Shown one piece after another: positions 18,981 to 31,200 of a stretch of 64,000 nucleotides of DNA. Positions within the stretch are counted from its first letter, which is position 1. Each line of letters begins with the position of its first letter. The notes beneath the pieces were generated by a model. It worked only from the letters and a program-made list of their open reading frames with translations. It ran no database searches and was not told the DNA's origin. The position numbers were made by a program, and so were the translations under genes. The DNA is from Henricia sp. BOLD:AAB3569 (taxonomy: Eukaryota > Echinodermata > Asteroidea > Spinulosida > Echinasteridae), in contig JBBELK010000509.1 of the NCBI GenBank assembly GCA_037783545.1, positions 682,001 to 746,000 on the forward strand. The letters run 5' to 3'.

Positions 18981-20327
18981 TTTACACCAAGCTGAGGTTA
19001 GCCGCCGATTCGGGCGATGGGCGGCCCATTGTTTTATTTGCCCTTTCAGCCGCCGTTTAGCAACACATTCGAAAACTCACAATACACCCACCAGAGTATG
19101 TTTATCCGAGTTGAAATTTGCGTTGATTTCAACAGGCTAAGGGTATTTTGTGTTTGCAACTCATCAAGTTAGTATTATATTTCCTTGCTTTCAAGGAAAC
19201 ACTAAATTTTAGCATCTTCCACTCAGTAATTAGTTTGTAATTAGGCAGTTGAAGGAACCCCTCAAAGGTGACAAGAAAGTGACGATATTTACAGATTATT
19301 CGGCTTTATCCACGCACTGCTACATTTAGAACCTAATTAGAGAGTTAAACAACCTCTTTAATTGTCAACAAAATATTAGAATGCACGTCTTTCTAAAAAC
19401 TGTACCCTTTACGATAAAAAAATTACTGGTTTTTAATTATACATTTTTTTCTCCAATTAATCCTGTTCTTGGGAAGCTTCATGTCTTGATTAGGCGTTTG
19501 TTTTGGATTCATCTAGTGCATATCCCTAATTAGAGAGTTTAAAGCCCGTATACAGACTTGGAAAACTGTTACAAACGTGATTAAAATTCTCCATGACCAA
19601 TGGAGGAAATGTACGATAAAATATGAACCTATGGCTTGTGCCTCGATCATTTGCGTTCTGAGAAAACAATGAAAAAGTCCATCCTTTGAAGAAAATGCGC
19701 GAAACCACCATCCTATTTAGGTTGGTTCCCTGGCTATACTGCATGGTAAACGCAGCCATGCAGCTGTAGCCAGGGGCATAACTTCGTTTACATGAGGACG
19801 CCCTTGTAAGAAAACTTTGTGCCTACAAATTGATATCTTTAGTTATCGTTTTCTTATTTAAAGAAATAATCTCAGGCGGAATCATGCAATGGAGAGATGG
19901 AACCACGTATTTGAGTACGGTTTTAGTGGTCAAATTTGACAATTTGGGAAACTACTAATCCTGTATAATAATATGCTGGTTTTAAAGGGCCTCTTGTTAA
20001 AAGAACACCCTAAATAATCGTTCAAAAGAAGTCGTTCAGAAAAAGTTATTTGGAAGGGGGAAACACGTGGGTGCAATTTATCTTTAAAGGTCCATTTTAT
20101 CATTTGCTGATGAAACGTTTGTTTTTGACTAATTCCACGGACAACAGCATTGCTCAACTAAAGAATAATGTTTATAATTAAAACTGCCTAGTAGAATTTC
20201 AGCCACATATAGTAATACTAAGAAAACCTTAAAAATCAATGCATTTTTTGTGTTGAATGAATGGTAAAAATCAATTGCAAACTATTTTTAAGTAAACTAT
20301 GTTTGGTCCCATTGCTGTCAACACTTG

Positions 20328-20453
20328 GGCCTTTTCCAAATCTAGGCTTCGTCTCCGTCTCCGTCTCCGTCTCCGTCTCCGTCTCCGTCTCCATAGAGTT
20401 TACGTGGAGCCGGAGCCTGAGCCTGAGCCCAAGTCGAGATTTGGAAAAGGCCC
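20328..20453. mobile_element. MITE-like element with GTCTCC hexamer expansion
   Basis: Inverted ends TTGGGCCTTTTCCAAATC and GATTTGGAAAAGGCCCC bound seven tandem GTCTCC units and a few GAGCCT units. The mirror copy in the right arm (29976-30090) has only four units of the first hexamer. Confidence 0.75.
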
Positions 20454-22480
20454 CATGTATAGTCGAATATTCTTGCAATTCATGAAGTAACATGTTGGGC
20501 CACTGCAAATTATGGGGCTTTATTTTATTTCATTTTTTGTTCGTTTGTTTTCTACCCCAGGATGTTTAATATTACTTTCTCTTTCGTCCGATTAATATGC
20601 TAATGAGACATTTTAAAGCTCCTATTTACAAATTAGCATTAAAAGAAATAGGACCGATAACTAGACGATTTGCGTCTGAAACAAGTTACAGACGCAAGGT
20701 GTTAAGGGTATGTAAAGGATAGAGGTTAAAAGTTGAACTAAAGTATTTAAAGAGATTGAAATAATGTTGTCATGATGACGTCACCAAAGTTACCAAACTA
20801 TATCCTACACTAAGGTCCAGGACTGTACCTACTGAAGATTCAAGGTTCAGACTTAATATTTTAACATTGTTTTTGCGTATACATGTATTTTAAAGCTTTT
20901 AAAGTGCTGGCATGAAGGAACCATGACCATTAATCTTATCACCTTCATATGAATACTTTGCATCGATTTGACAAATGGAAAAAATAATTCAAATGTCATT
21001 GCGTACTTTTTGTCCAAAATGAACTATTCAGGTATTTTCAAATTATTATAATCAGCTAACCTATGGCGTCATCGTGACACCACACAAAGTACAAGCCCCT
21101 ACCGGTAATGCGAGGTATACAAGACTGTACCAAGTCCAAATCATAGACTGACTTCTGTATAAAAATCAATTGTTAAGGTATTTTCATTTTAATTGGGTAA
21201 CAGATGACTTCATCATAATGTCATTCAAACCTCATGATCCCTTTTCTAAGATATAGGATTGTGCCAATTTTAAGTTCATGCCTTGTTCCGTTCTCCAGTT
21301 AGGCCGCATTTTATAACAAATACCGGATTTTGCGATTTGCTAAATATTATAATTAGCTACCTGATCACGTCATCTTACGTCACGACAATATGCACATCCC
21401 TAGGCCAGGTTCTAAGTTCATGCCATGTTTCGTTTTCGAAATCAGGTCCAGATCAAGTTTGGGCCGTAAAAGGAAGAAAAACTAGAGGTCTTAATTATTT
21501 TATCCTTAGATAAACACCGAGCTTTTCCGCATAAGAAATTAAATTTAAAAAAATTAGGGTCAGTGGTCATAATCTTAATTTTCGTAAGCTTGACCATACC
21601 TAACCGCATTTGGTATCTCTCGCCACTTTTAAATTATAAGCCAAAACTGTTTGACCCATGGGGAACGAGGTAAGAGGTCATAGTTTTCATTTTGTTTAAA
21701 CTTGACCATGCCTAACCACAATACCATTAACCCCGGACAAGTATCTCTTACAATGTTTAAATTATAACCCAATAACTGATTGACCAATAAGTAACAAGGT
21801 AAAAGGTCATGGTCTTAATATTTGGAAAGTTTGACAATGCCTAATCATAATACCTTGAACGTTTTTTGTACTTGTCATCACTTTCAAATTATAAGCCAAC
21901 AAACATTTTACCAATATGAAACGAGGTCATGGTCTTAATTTTTGGAAAGCTAGACAATACCAAACCATAATACCTTGAACCCCATCCTTTATCTCTTAGC
22001 ACTTTCAAATTACAGGCCAACAACGATTTGGTCTTTTTTCCTTCAAATTACATAACCGCTGACGTCGTTATGATGTCACAGAAACGTCAGGATCCCGACT
22101 CTAAGATCCATACCACTGTTGTACAAAGTTTCAAGTTCATAACTTCTTCCGCCAAGGAGTTGGGCTGCTTCCCCCTTTCCCCTCCGCCACCCCTCCCCCC
22201 AAAAAAATCCACTTAAGGTATTTTTGTAATTATTATAATTAGCTAATTAGGTCATCCATGACGTCATCGTGATGCCACAGAATCGTCAGTGTCCCTCTCT
22301 GAACTCTGAACTACGTTTTCACTTTGTACCTTAAAAAGTCTACTTTAAAGGTATTTTAAATTATTATAAATTAGGCAACCGTCAACGTCATGTCACACAA
22401 ACATCAGGATCCCTTCCTTAGAAGCTATAAGTGTACCAAGTTCAAATTTATACCTTGTTCCTTTAACAATAGGCCGGACC

Positions 22481-22545
22481 GGGGGGGGGGGGTGGGGGGG
22501 GGGGGGGGGGAAGGGGGGGGGGGGGGGGGGAGGGGGGGGGGGGGG
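22481..22545. repeat. Long G tract at palindrome core
   Basis: Sixty-five bases, nearly all G, between the arm sequence AGGCCGGACC and the recombinase fragment ACCGGTTTTG. In the better-preserved copy at 50537-50640 the two flanks are separated by about 90 bp of recombinase coding sequence with much shorter G runs. Confidence 0.9.
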
Positions 22546-22549
22546 ACCG

Positions 22550-22993
22550 GTTTTGTTATTCTTGCTGCACGGAAAGGAAAGTATGACTGACATTGGTCGT
22601 GTACCCTCCTTGGGAAAAGTGAATGTTCGATGTATGCAGCAGGAAATGTTGAACTTTATGTTTGGAATTTGCCGAAAATTCTCCCAAAAGCATGAAACCA
22701 AAAAAGCACTAAGTACAGCGGATGTGAAAAGTGTGGATTCAGCTGAAACACACACATGTGGAAATCCTTGCGTGACCTTGGAAAGGACTGGCAAAGTAAT
22801 TACTGGCAAGCGCTTGTCAATCGATTTGCGGTCCCTACGGCAACCTTCCAAAAGTTTGGAAACTATATACAAAGTCTTTTGTGGGATCCCGCCCATCCTC
22901 GAATTTTATGGTAGAATCCCACTCCAGCCATGTAAGAGGAAATTGTGGCTGGGGCCAAACCTTCTAATGAAAGCTATGCTACAAACTTCCTAA
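22550..22993 (-). pseudogene. Ngaro-type recombinase fragment, left of core
   Basis: Minus-strand frame with DPTKDFVVSKLLEGCRRDRK, SIDKRLPVITLP and FPHVCVSAESTLFTSAVL. It matches the recombinase at 50520-51188 almost residue for residue and extends into its N-terminal part (SYIAGVGFYHK-like, 22900-22993). A frame change follows the SAVL segment. Catalytic C-terminal residues are missing. It lies inverted to a copy at 23690-24030, forming the inner arms of the palindrome. Confidence 0.8.
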
Positions 22994-23099
22994 TTTCCCG
23001 GGGTGAAGCTGGCAAGGGCTACCCAAACAAAGAATACGCAAATATTTTGGACAAGGACAAATGATTCTCATCTGGTTTTTCCCTGCATTATAGGGGACC

Positions 23100-24030
23100 G
23101 AGATGTAGCCGGCTGGCCGACTGCCTTTCTTCGGCAGCAGCCAGACCGGAAATCGTTTCAGAGAAATTAGCAAAAGAAATTTGCCTTAATCGAATCGCGG
23201 GTCCATTTGACATCCCACCATTGCCAAATTTACAGTGCTCTCCCATTGGACTCGTGCCTAAACGTGAATCGAATTCATGGCGCCTCATTCACCATCTTTC
23301 TTTTCCTTCTGGCGAATCCATAACTGATTTCATTGACAAAAAAGAATGTACCGTCAATTATGCTTCATTTGATGAGGCAGTTGACTTGGCAATGTCAGTG
23401 GGACCAGGTGCATGGCTAGCCAAATCTGACATTAAATCGGCTTTCAGACTGCTCCCCGTTTCCGCACAGGAATTCGAATTGTTGGGTTCTACATGTACCT
23501 TCGAGGTATACTATTTTGACAAATGCCTACCAGTGGGCTGTTTTATCTCTTGCACCCTTTTCGAAAAAGTTAGCACCTTTCTTGAATTTAAAGTGAAAGA
23601 ATTGGCACATAGCCAGTCTGTCACCCACTACTTGGACGATTTTCTTTTCGTTGCACCCAACGAGGTTTTATGTGGCACACTCCTTGGTGGGCGGGATCCC
23701 ACAAAAGACTTTGTAGTTTCCAAACTTTTGGAAGGTTGCCGTAGGGACCGCAAATCGATTGACAAGCGCTTGCCAGTAATTACTTTGCCACTCCTTTTCA
23801 AGGTCACGCAGGAATTTCCACATGTGTGTGTTTCAGCTGAATCCACACTTTTCACATCCGCTGTACTTAGTGCCTTTTTTGGTTTCATGCTTTTGGGAGA
23901 ATTTTCGGCAAATTCCAAACATAAAGTTCAACATTTCCTGCTGCATACATCGAACATTCACTTTTCCCAAGGAGGGTACACGACCAATGTCAGTCATACT
24001 TTCCTTTCCGTGCAGCAAGAATAACAAAAC
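23100..24030 (+). pseudogene. RT-recombinase fusion remnant of Ngaro-type element
   Basis: One open frame of 267 residues (23221-24024). First comes a reverse transcriptase segment: LVPKRESNSWRLIHHLSFP, KSDIKSAFRLLPV (motif A) and VTHYLDDFLFV (motif C). At about 23690 it changes directly into the recombinase middle (GRDPTKDFVVSK to SAVLSAFFGFMLLGEF). RNase H and the recombinase N-terminus are missing, so an internal deletion joined the two domains in frame. The position of the first catalytic Arg reads FMLLGEF, against FMRLGEF in the copy at 50520-51188, so that Arg is lost. Upstream (23100-23220) the RT frame begins without a clear start. Confidence 0.85.
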
Positions 24031-24034
24031 CGGT

Positions 24035-24202
24035 CCCCCCCCCCCCCCCCCCATCCCCCAACAGATTCGTCTAACTGAGCCCAATGATTCAACATTGTGT
24101 CCAGTGATTACATTACAGAAGTACATGGCAATCCCAGCCCCCCCCCCCCCCCCCCCCCCCCCCCACCCCCCAACCCCCCAACCCCCCCCCCCCCCCCCCC
24201 CC
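24035..24202. repeat. Paired long C tracts
   Basis: Two C runs (24035-24052 and 24138-24202, interrupted by single A or AA) bracket about 85 bp of recombinase coding sequence (RLTEPNDST, CPVITLQKYMAI). They correspond to short G/C runs in the intact copy near 50549 and 50635 and have expanded greatly here. Confidence 0.9.
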
Positions 24203-24512
24203 AGGTCCGGCCTATTGTTAAAGGAACAAGGTATAAATTTGAACTTGGTACACTTATAGCTTCTAAGGAAGGGATCCTGACGTTTGTGTGACATGACGTT
24301 GACGGTTGCCTAATTTATAATAATTTAAAATACATGTACCTTTAAAGTAGACTTTAAAAAAAACAAAATTCAGTTCAACTCTAAAACGAATCAAGGTACA
24401 AAGTGAAAACGTAGTTCAGAGTTCAGAGAGGGACACTGACGATTCTGTGGCTTCACGATGACGTCATGGATGACCTAATTAGCTAATTATAATAATTACA
24501 AAAATACCTTAA
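24203..24512 (-). repeat. Inner part of right arm of giant inverted repeat
   Basis: Reverse complement of 22213-22480 (for example GACGATTCTGTGGC, ATGACGTCATGGATGACC). It stops at TTAA (24509-24512), where the insertion begins. Confidence 0.88.
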
Positions 24513-25074
24513 AGGAGTGTGACCAGATCACTTTTTGTTACCCATAACTCCCCGGGACTTACCTTATGGGACATGAGATTTTTATATCATAACATCCGTT
24601 ATATTTTTCTGATTACGAACTGAAACTCCTGTAGCCTTTAGTCAAGGCGTCCGTGGCGAGGTTTGTTTTGTGCACGTTTTTGCTAGCGCTTGAGGAAAGA
24701 CTAACATTCATACTGCAGACTGTTCGCCACGAACGCCTTTACCAAAGCTTATTTGTGACATTCGTGCTGAATAATTCAACAGCAACGGAGGTGGTGAATT
24801 ATTCATAAATTGTAACCAACCAGCGGCGGGAGCTTCTGGAATCATCCATTAAATATAGGTAGCATTCACTAAAAAAGCGAAAGTTATTATTCGCACCAGG
24901 AAAACAAAATACAAGAAACATGATTAGTCAAAGTTCTATGGAGTAACTCCACATAAATGTATTAACCATTTTTAAAGTTATAAACTCGCTAACAATGCTT
25001 TTCGTGTGGCAAACAAAACACCGCGCTACACATGTACGTATACGTATAGGCCTAGTACGCGAAACGGGACAAGT

Positions 25075-25195
25075 CGTCCCCGAGTCAACTCGCTCCCCTC
25101 ATTTAACACCTAGGTCAAGTCATCCCCAGGTCAAGTCGTCCCCGAGACAAGTAGTCCCTGGCTCAAGTCGTCCCCGAGTCAAGTCGTCCTTGCAC
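25075..25195. repeat. Minisatellite of CAAGTCGTCCCCGAG units
   Basis: About seven degenerate 16-18-bp units (AAGTCGTCCCCGAGTC, AAGTCATCCCCAGGTC). An open frame passes through them but has no recognisable protein signature. Confidence 0.75.
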
Positions 25196-25419
25196 CTCGT
25201 GTACAAAACCTATAGCCCATATGACAATTAATTTGAACAAAATCTGACTTTTCTCCTAGGTTTTTCTCAAGTTGCAAGGATAATCGGTTTGGGCCTGTCG
25301 ACTACCATATTTTGTATTTGGAAGCAAAAATTTCAAGATGTACAAGCACAACATCACTGTTCAATTTTGCAACTTTTTATACGATTGTCGCAATTAAAGT
25401 GGGAGGGTTAAGTAAAACA

Positions 25420-26640
25420 CAGCTTTTCGAAGATTGACATGGAGTATCGTAAGTGGTCGTGGCTTGTCGCAGATGTTGTTGATTTGTACTGTCATCGTAA
25501 TGAATCGCACAATGCGTAATCATGATCGCAGACATTTGTATGTTTCTGAACAAGTCGCAGATGTCGTAGATTCGCACTGTCACCGTAAGGAATCGTAATG
25601 AATCGCAGACATTTGTATACTGAAAATGCATATATCGTTACAATACGATAAGCGCTAAGCGTTACAATTTTCTAAGATTTGTAACAAAATGATCGACTGT
25701 CTGAACAACACGCAGATGTCGTCACAGTAGATTTGTACTGCGTCATCGTAAGAAATCATAACAAATATTAAGGAATCGTAACAAATAGTAAGGAATCGTA
25801 ACAAATAGTAAGGAATCGTAATGAATCGCACAATGTGTGATCATGATCATGATCGCAGACATTCGTATGTATATGTCTGAACAAGTCGCAGATGTCGTAG
25901 ATTCGCACTGTCATCGTAAGGAATCGTAATGAATCGGAGACATTTGTATACTGAAAATGCATATATCGTTACAATACGATAAGCGCTGAGCGTTACAATT
26001 TTCTAAGATTTGTAACAAAATGATCGACTGTCTGAACAACACGCAGATGTCGTCACAGTAGATTTGTACTGCGTCATCGTAAGAAATCATAACAAATATT
26101 AAGGAATCGTAACAAATAGTAAGGAATCGTAACAAATAGTAAGGAATCGTAATGAATCGCACAATGTGTGATCATGATCATGACCGCAGACATTCGTATG
26201 TATATGTCTGAACAAGTCGCAGATGTCATAGATTCGCACTGTCATCGTAAGGAATCGTAATGAATCGCAGACATTTGTATACTGAAAATGCATTTATCTT
26301 TACAATACGATAAGCGCTAAGCGTTAACATTTTCTAAGATTTGTAACAAAATTACTGTCTGAACAACCTGCAGATGTCGTCACAGTAGATTTGTACTGCG
26401 TCATCGTAAGGAATCATAACAAATAGTAAGGAATCGTAATGAATCGTACAATGTGTGATCATGATCGCAGACATTCGTATGTGTCTGAACAAGTCGCAGA
26501 TGCTGTCTTAGATTTGTACTGTCATCGTAAGGAATCGTAAAGAATCGCAGACATTCGTATGTATTTATAAAAAAATCCATATCACAACAATACAATAAGC
26601 GCTAAGCATTACGATTTTATAAGATTTGTTACAGTGCAAT
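25420..26640. repeat. 331-bp tandem repeat
   Basis: Four units with landmarks at about 25608, 25939 and 26270 (CATTTGTATACTGAAAATGC), giving a 331-bp period. The last unit is shorter and more diverged. Units are rich in short TCGTAAGGAATCGTAATGAA and GTCGCAGATGTCGTA motifs. Minus-strand open frames (for example 25768-25962) are by-products. Confidence 0.88.
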
Positions 26641-28210
26641 CGTAGCTTGTCGTAGAGTTTCGTAAGCTGTGGCTTGTCATGGACATTTGAACAGGATCAA
26701 CAAATTTCCTTATCGTACCGTGTCATCTCTTAAGGAACTGTTAAATTGGGAGATCACTAAGAAAAATAAAGGGAACAATTTGTACGTTTCGGAATAAATT
26801 GCACATTGTAACCATATCGTAAGCGTTAGAATTTGCAAATTAAAAGATATGTCGTGAAGTGGCTGAGAATCCTTACGACACGTACAATACTTCCTACTTT
26901 TGCACGTGTCGCAGTCGCAACAAACTGTGGCAAATCATGCAGTGGGTGACCAAAAACTGTACAAAAGTCTGTGACAACCTGTGAGACGCTACGAAACTGT
27001 ACCTGTATCATATCTTAAGATAATTGCGACTAGTCGTAAGAAAATATTGCACAGCGGAATACCGGCTTAGCTCCCACTGTGCGATTTAGCTTTTATAAAG
27101 ATCACCAGAGCCAGCTAGTACAATTGTCACACAGTGGCAGTGTTTTTCGTAAGTAATCGTAACTTAAGAGTTGTCGTAAGTTGTTGTAAGTAATTGTCGT
27201 GGCTTGTCGCAGGTTGACAGACATTTGAACTTGTTCATCGTAACAAATACTAATAGTAAGGAACTGTTTATTCAGGGTATATATAAATTTAAATATCACT
27301 AATAAATCCTTTTAAATATGACATGATAAATGCTCCAGAGAGTTTAAATTGGGTGACAAAGAAGCAATTTTAGCAGTAAGAAAATTTTCTTTTGCAGTAA
27401 GATTTTGTTGAAAACAATTTTTATGCCATGCTTTTTACATATCATACATTGTACGCAAAACAACAATGCACCGTGCGGTAGCTGGGCGGCCGCCGCAGAC
27501 GACCGGCGGCATATACCGGCGCGGCACGGTGTACTGTGCGGCCGGCCGGTTCGGGAGTACGAGTAGGCCTTGGTGAATTTAATATTCCCCTAAATCGCGA
27601 TCATCTCCAGAGAGCATTTTCTTGGCCTGGATATGTTGCGACTTATTAAGTTTCCCGAAATATTTAGCTTTTTATTCTTCGAAGATTCATACAAACTACA
27701 ACTGCCTATTTTGCTATGCGTATGACGTCATGCAGTTTAACAGTTCACCTTCTCATTGGTCAATGGGGAATCCTGACCTCATGCATTATGCACGTAACCC
27801 CTCTACCAAAACGGTAGACAGAAACAAAGAAAAACATAAGCCCCAAAAAACGGTAAAGGCTGTCGGGGCGAACAGTCCGTGCGTGCTAGTCTTTCCTCAA
27901 GCGTTGGTAAAACTGACTGCGCGCGAATATATAACTCGCCACGGCAGCCTTGACTAAAGGCTAAAACTCCTGCGCTTCTAGGCCGCATATTTCCGAGGAT
28001 ATCGTCGAAAATCCACCGATTATTTGTAAACTAATTTCCCAGTATCAACGTTTATCCGCTGAAAGCATACTCGATAGTTTTGTTAAATTTTTTACTGGAA
28101 ATTGCGAATGTTTTCGGGTTTTTGGGACATGGGAGGTGTGTATGGGAGTTACTTGATAATATTAGTAAGTTACATCGAAAACTATTTTCCAGAAACTCTG
28201 GTCACGCTCC
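26640..28210. other. Non-coding interior of the TTAA element
   Basis: Continues with diffuse GTCGTAAG motifs to about 27270. A GC-rich block with several GGCCGCC/GGCCGG motifs lies at 27475-27560, then the right terminal inverted repeat region (27850-28211). No coding sequence was recognised. Confidence 0.5.
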
Positions 28211-28211
28211 T

Positions 28212-31200
28212 TTAAGTGGATTTAAGTGGGGGGTGGGTGGCAAAATACACCCTAATTTGAAAACGCAACAAGCTATGAACTTGAAACTTTGTACAGTGGT
28301 ATGGATCTTAGAGTCGGGATCCTGACGTTTCTGTGACATCATAACGACGTCAGCGGTTATGTAATTTGAAGGAAAAAAGACCTTTGACCTCGTTTCCTAT
28401 TGGCCAAATCGTTGTTGGCCTGTAATTTGAAAGTGCTAAGAGATAAAGGATGGGGTTCAAGGTATTATGGTTTGGTATTGTCTATCTTTCCAAAAATTAA
28501 GACCATGACCTTTGACCTCGTTTCATATTGGTAAAATGTTTGTTGGCTTATAATTTGAAAGTGATGACAAGTACAAGAACGTTCAAGGTATTATGATTAG
28601 GCATTGTCAACATTTCCAAATATTAAGACCATGACCTTTTACCTTGTTACTTATTGGTCAATCAGTTATTGGGTTATAATTTAAACATTGTAAGAGATAC
28701 TTGTCCGGGGTTAATGGTATTGTGGTTAGGCATGGTCAAGTTTAAACAAAATGAAAACTATGACCTCTTACCTCGTTCCCCATGGGTCAAACAGTTTTGG
28801 CTTATAATTTAAAAGTGGCGAGAGATACCAAATGCGGTTAGGTAAAATTAAGATTATGACCACTGACCCTAAATGTTATTTTATTTTATTTTTTATGCGG
28901 AAAAGCTCGGTGTTTATCTAAGGATAAAATAATTAAGACCTCTAGTCTTTCTTCCTTTTACGGCCCAAACTTGATCTGGACCTGATTTCGAAAACGAAAC
29001 ATGGCATGAACTTAGAACCTGGCCAAAGGGTGTGCATATTGTCGTGACGTTATGATGACGTCATCGGGTAGCTAATTATAATATTTAGCAAATCGCAAAA
29101 TCCGGTATTTGTTATAAAATGCGGCCTAACTGGAGAACGGAACAAGGCATGAATTTAAGATTGGCACAATCCTATATCTTAGAAAAGGGATCATGAGGTT
29201 TGAATGACATTGTGATGAAGTCATCTGTTACCCAATTAAAATGAAAATACCTTAACAATTGATTTTTATACAGAAGTCAGTCTATATGATTTGGACTTGG
29301 TACAGTCTTGTATACCTCGCATTACCGGTAGGGGCTTGTACTTTGTGTGGTGTCACGATGACGCCATAGGTTAGCTGATTATAATAATTTGAAAATACCT
29401 GAATAGTTCATTTTGGACAAAAAGTACGCAATGACATTTGAATTATTTTTTCCATTTGTCAAATCAATGCAAAGTATTCATATGAAGGTGATAAGATTTA
29501 TGGTCATGGTTCCTTCATGCAAGCACTTTAAAAGCTTCAAAATACATGTATACGCAAAAACAATGTTAAAATATTAAGTCTGAACCTTGAATCTTCAGTG
29601 GGTACAGTCCTGGACATTATATGTAGGATATAGTTTGGTAACTTTGGTGACGTCATCATGACAACACTATTTCAATATCTTTAAATACTTTATTTCAACT
29701 TTTAACCTCTATCCTTTACATACCCTTAACACCTTGCGTCTGTAACTTGTTTCAGACGCAAATCGTCTAGTTATCGGTCCTATTTCTTTTAATGCTCATT
29801 TGTAAATAGGAGCTTTAAAATGTCTCATTAGCATATTAATCGGACGAAAGAGAAAGTAATATTAAACATCCTGGGGTAGAAAACAAACGAACAAAAAATT
29901 TAAACAAATTAAGCCCCATAATTTGCAGTGGCCCAACATGTTACTTCATGAATTGCAAGAATATTCGACTATACATGGGGCCTTTTCCAAATCTCGACTT
30001 GGGCTCAGGCTCAGGCTCCGGCTCCACGTAAACTCTATGGAGACGGAGACGGAGACGGAGACGAAGCCTAGATTTGGAAAAAGCCCAAGTGTTGACAGCA
30101 ATGGGACCAAACATAGTTTACTTAAAAATAGTTTGCAATTGAATTTTACCATTCATTCAACACAAAAAATGCATTGATATTTAAGGTTTTCTTTAGTATT
30201 ACTATATGTGGCTGAAATTCTACTAGGCAGTTTTAATTATAAACATTATTCTTTAGTTGAGCAATGCTGTTGTCCGTGGAATTAGCAAAAAAAAAGATAA
30301 ATTGCACACTTTGTAGAAAAACCCACGTGTTTCCCCCTTCCAAATAACTTTTTCTGAACGACTTCTTCTGAACGATTCTTTAGGGTGTTCTTTTAACAAG
30401 AGGCCCTTTAAAACCAGCATATTATTATACAGGATTAGTAGTTTCCCAAATTGTCAAATTTGACCAGTAAAACCGTACTCAAATACGTGGTTCCATCTCT
30501 CCATTGCATGATTCCGCCTGAGATTATTTCTTTAAATAAGAAAACGATAACTAAAGATATCAATTTGTAGGCACAAAGTTTTCTTACAAGGGCGTCCCCA
30601 TGTGAACGAAGTTATGCCCCTGGCTACAGCTGCATGGCTGTGTTTACCATGCAGTATAGCCAGGGAACCAACCTAAATAGGATGGTGGTTTCGCGCATTT
30701 TCTTCAAAGGATGGACTTTTTTATTGTTTTCTCAGAACGCAAATGATCGAGGCACAAGCCATAGGTTCATATTGTATTGTACATTTCCTCCATTGGTCAT
30801 GGAGAATTTTAATCACGTTTGTAACAGTTTTCTAAGTCTGTATACGGGCTTTAAACTCTCTAATTAGGGATATGCACTAGATGAATCCAAAACAAACGCC
30901 TAATCAAGACATGAAGCTTCCCCAAGAACAGGATTAATTGGAGAAAAAAATGTATAATTAAAAACCAGTAATTTGTTTATCGTAAAGGGTACAGTTTTTA
31001 GAAAGACGTGCATTCTAATATTTTGTTGACAATTAAAGAGGTTGTTTAACTCTCTAATTAGGTTCTAAATGTAGCAGTGCGTGGATAAAGCCGAATAATC
31101 TGTAAATATCGTCACTTTCTTGTCACCTTTGAGGGGTTCCTTCAACTGCCTAATTACAAACTAATTACTGAGTGGAAGATGCTAAAATTTAGTGTTTCCT

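Larger units (their letters stand above)
18606..22480 (+). repeat. Left arm of giant inverted repeat
   Basis: Reads as the near-complete reverse complement of 31793-28212 and then 24512-24203. Landmarks: a GGCGTTATAACGCC array (18767-18980), the hexamer MITE at 20328-20453, CRE-type sites, a Helitron-like end (21482, CTAG), and paragraphs of the form TTGACCAAT/GAGGTCA at 21600-22000. Short open frames within are not conserved proteins. At 22213-22216 it keeps a single TTAA where the right arm has a 3.7-kb insertion. Confidence 0.9.
24513..28211. mobile_element. 3.7-kb TTAA-flanked element in right arm
   Basis: Flanked by TTAA at 24509-24512 and 28212-28215. Removing it and one TTAA gives AATACCTTAAGTGGATTT, which is exactly the reverse complement of the uninterrupted left arm at 22207-22224. 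The ends are inverted repeats (AGGAGTGTGACCAGA and TCTGGTCACGCTCCT, one mismatch). Imperfect inversion continues inward for about 250 bp (GCCTTTAGTCAAGGC, CTTGAGGAAAGACTA). No transposase frame was found. The interior is mostly tandem repeat. A piggyBac-type non-autonomous element is the best fit. Confidence 0.9.

Noticed and set aside
22393-22896. Proline-rich protein frame
   Set aside because: The proline stretch is the translation of a homopolymer C/G tract fused to a recombinase fragment.
23100-24030. Intact active retrotransposon at the palindrome core
   Set aside because: RNase H, the recombinase ends and terminal repeats are missing, the first catalytic Arg is lost, and the region is bounded by expanded homopolymers.
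25377-26595. Small tyrosine/isoleucine-rich repeat proteins on the minus strand
   Set aside because: They follow the 331-bp tandem repeat and change ends with every unit. They are chance frames.
27622-28325. Host exon candidates near 27622-27957 and 28080-28325
   Set aside because: They lie inside the terminal region of the TTAA insertion or cross its boundary, and show no domain or splice-site support.
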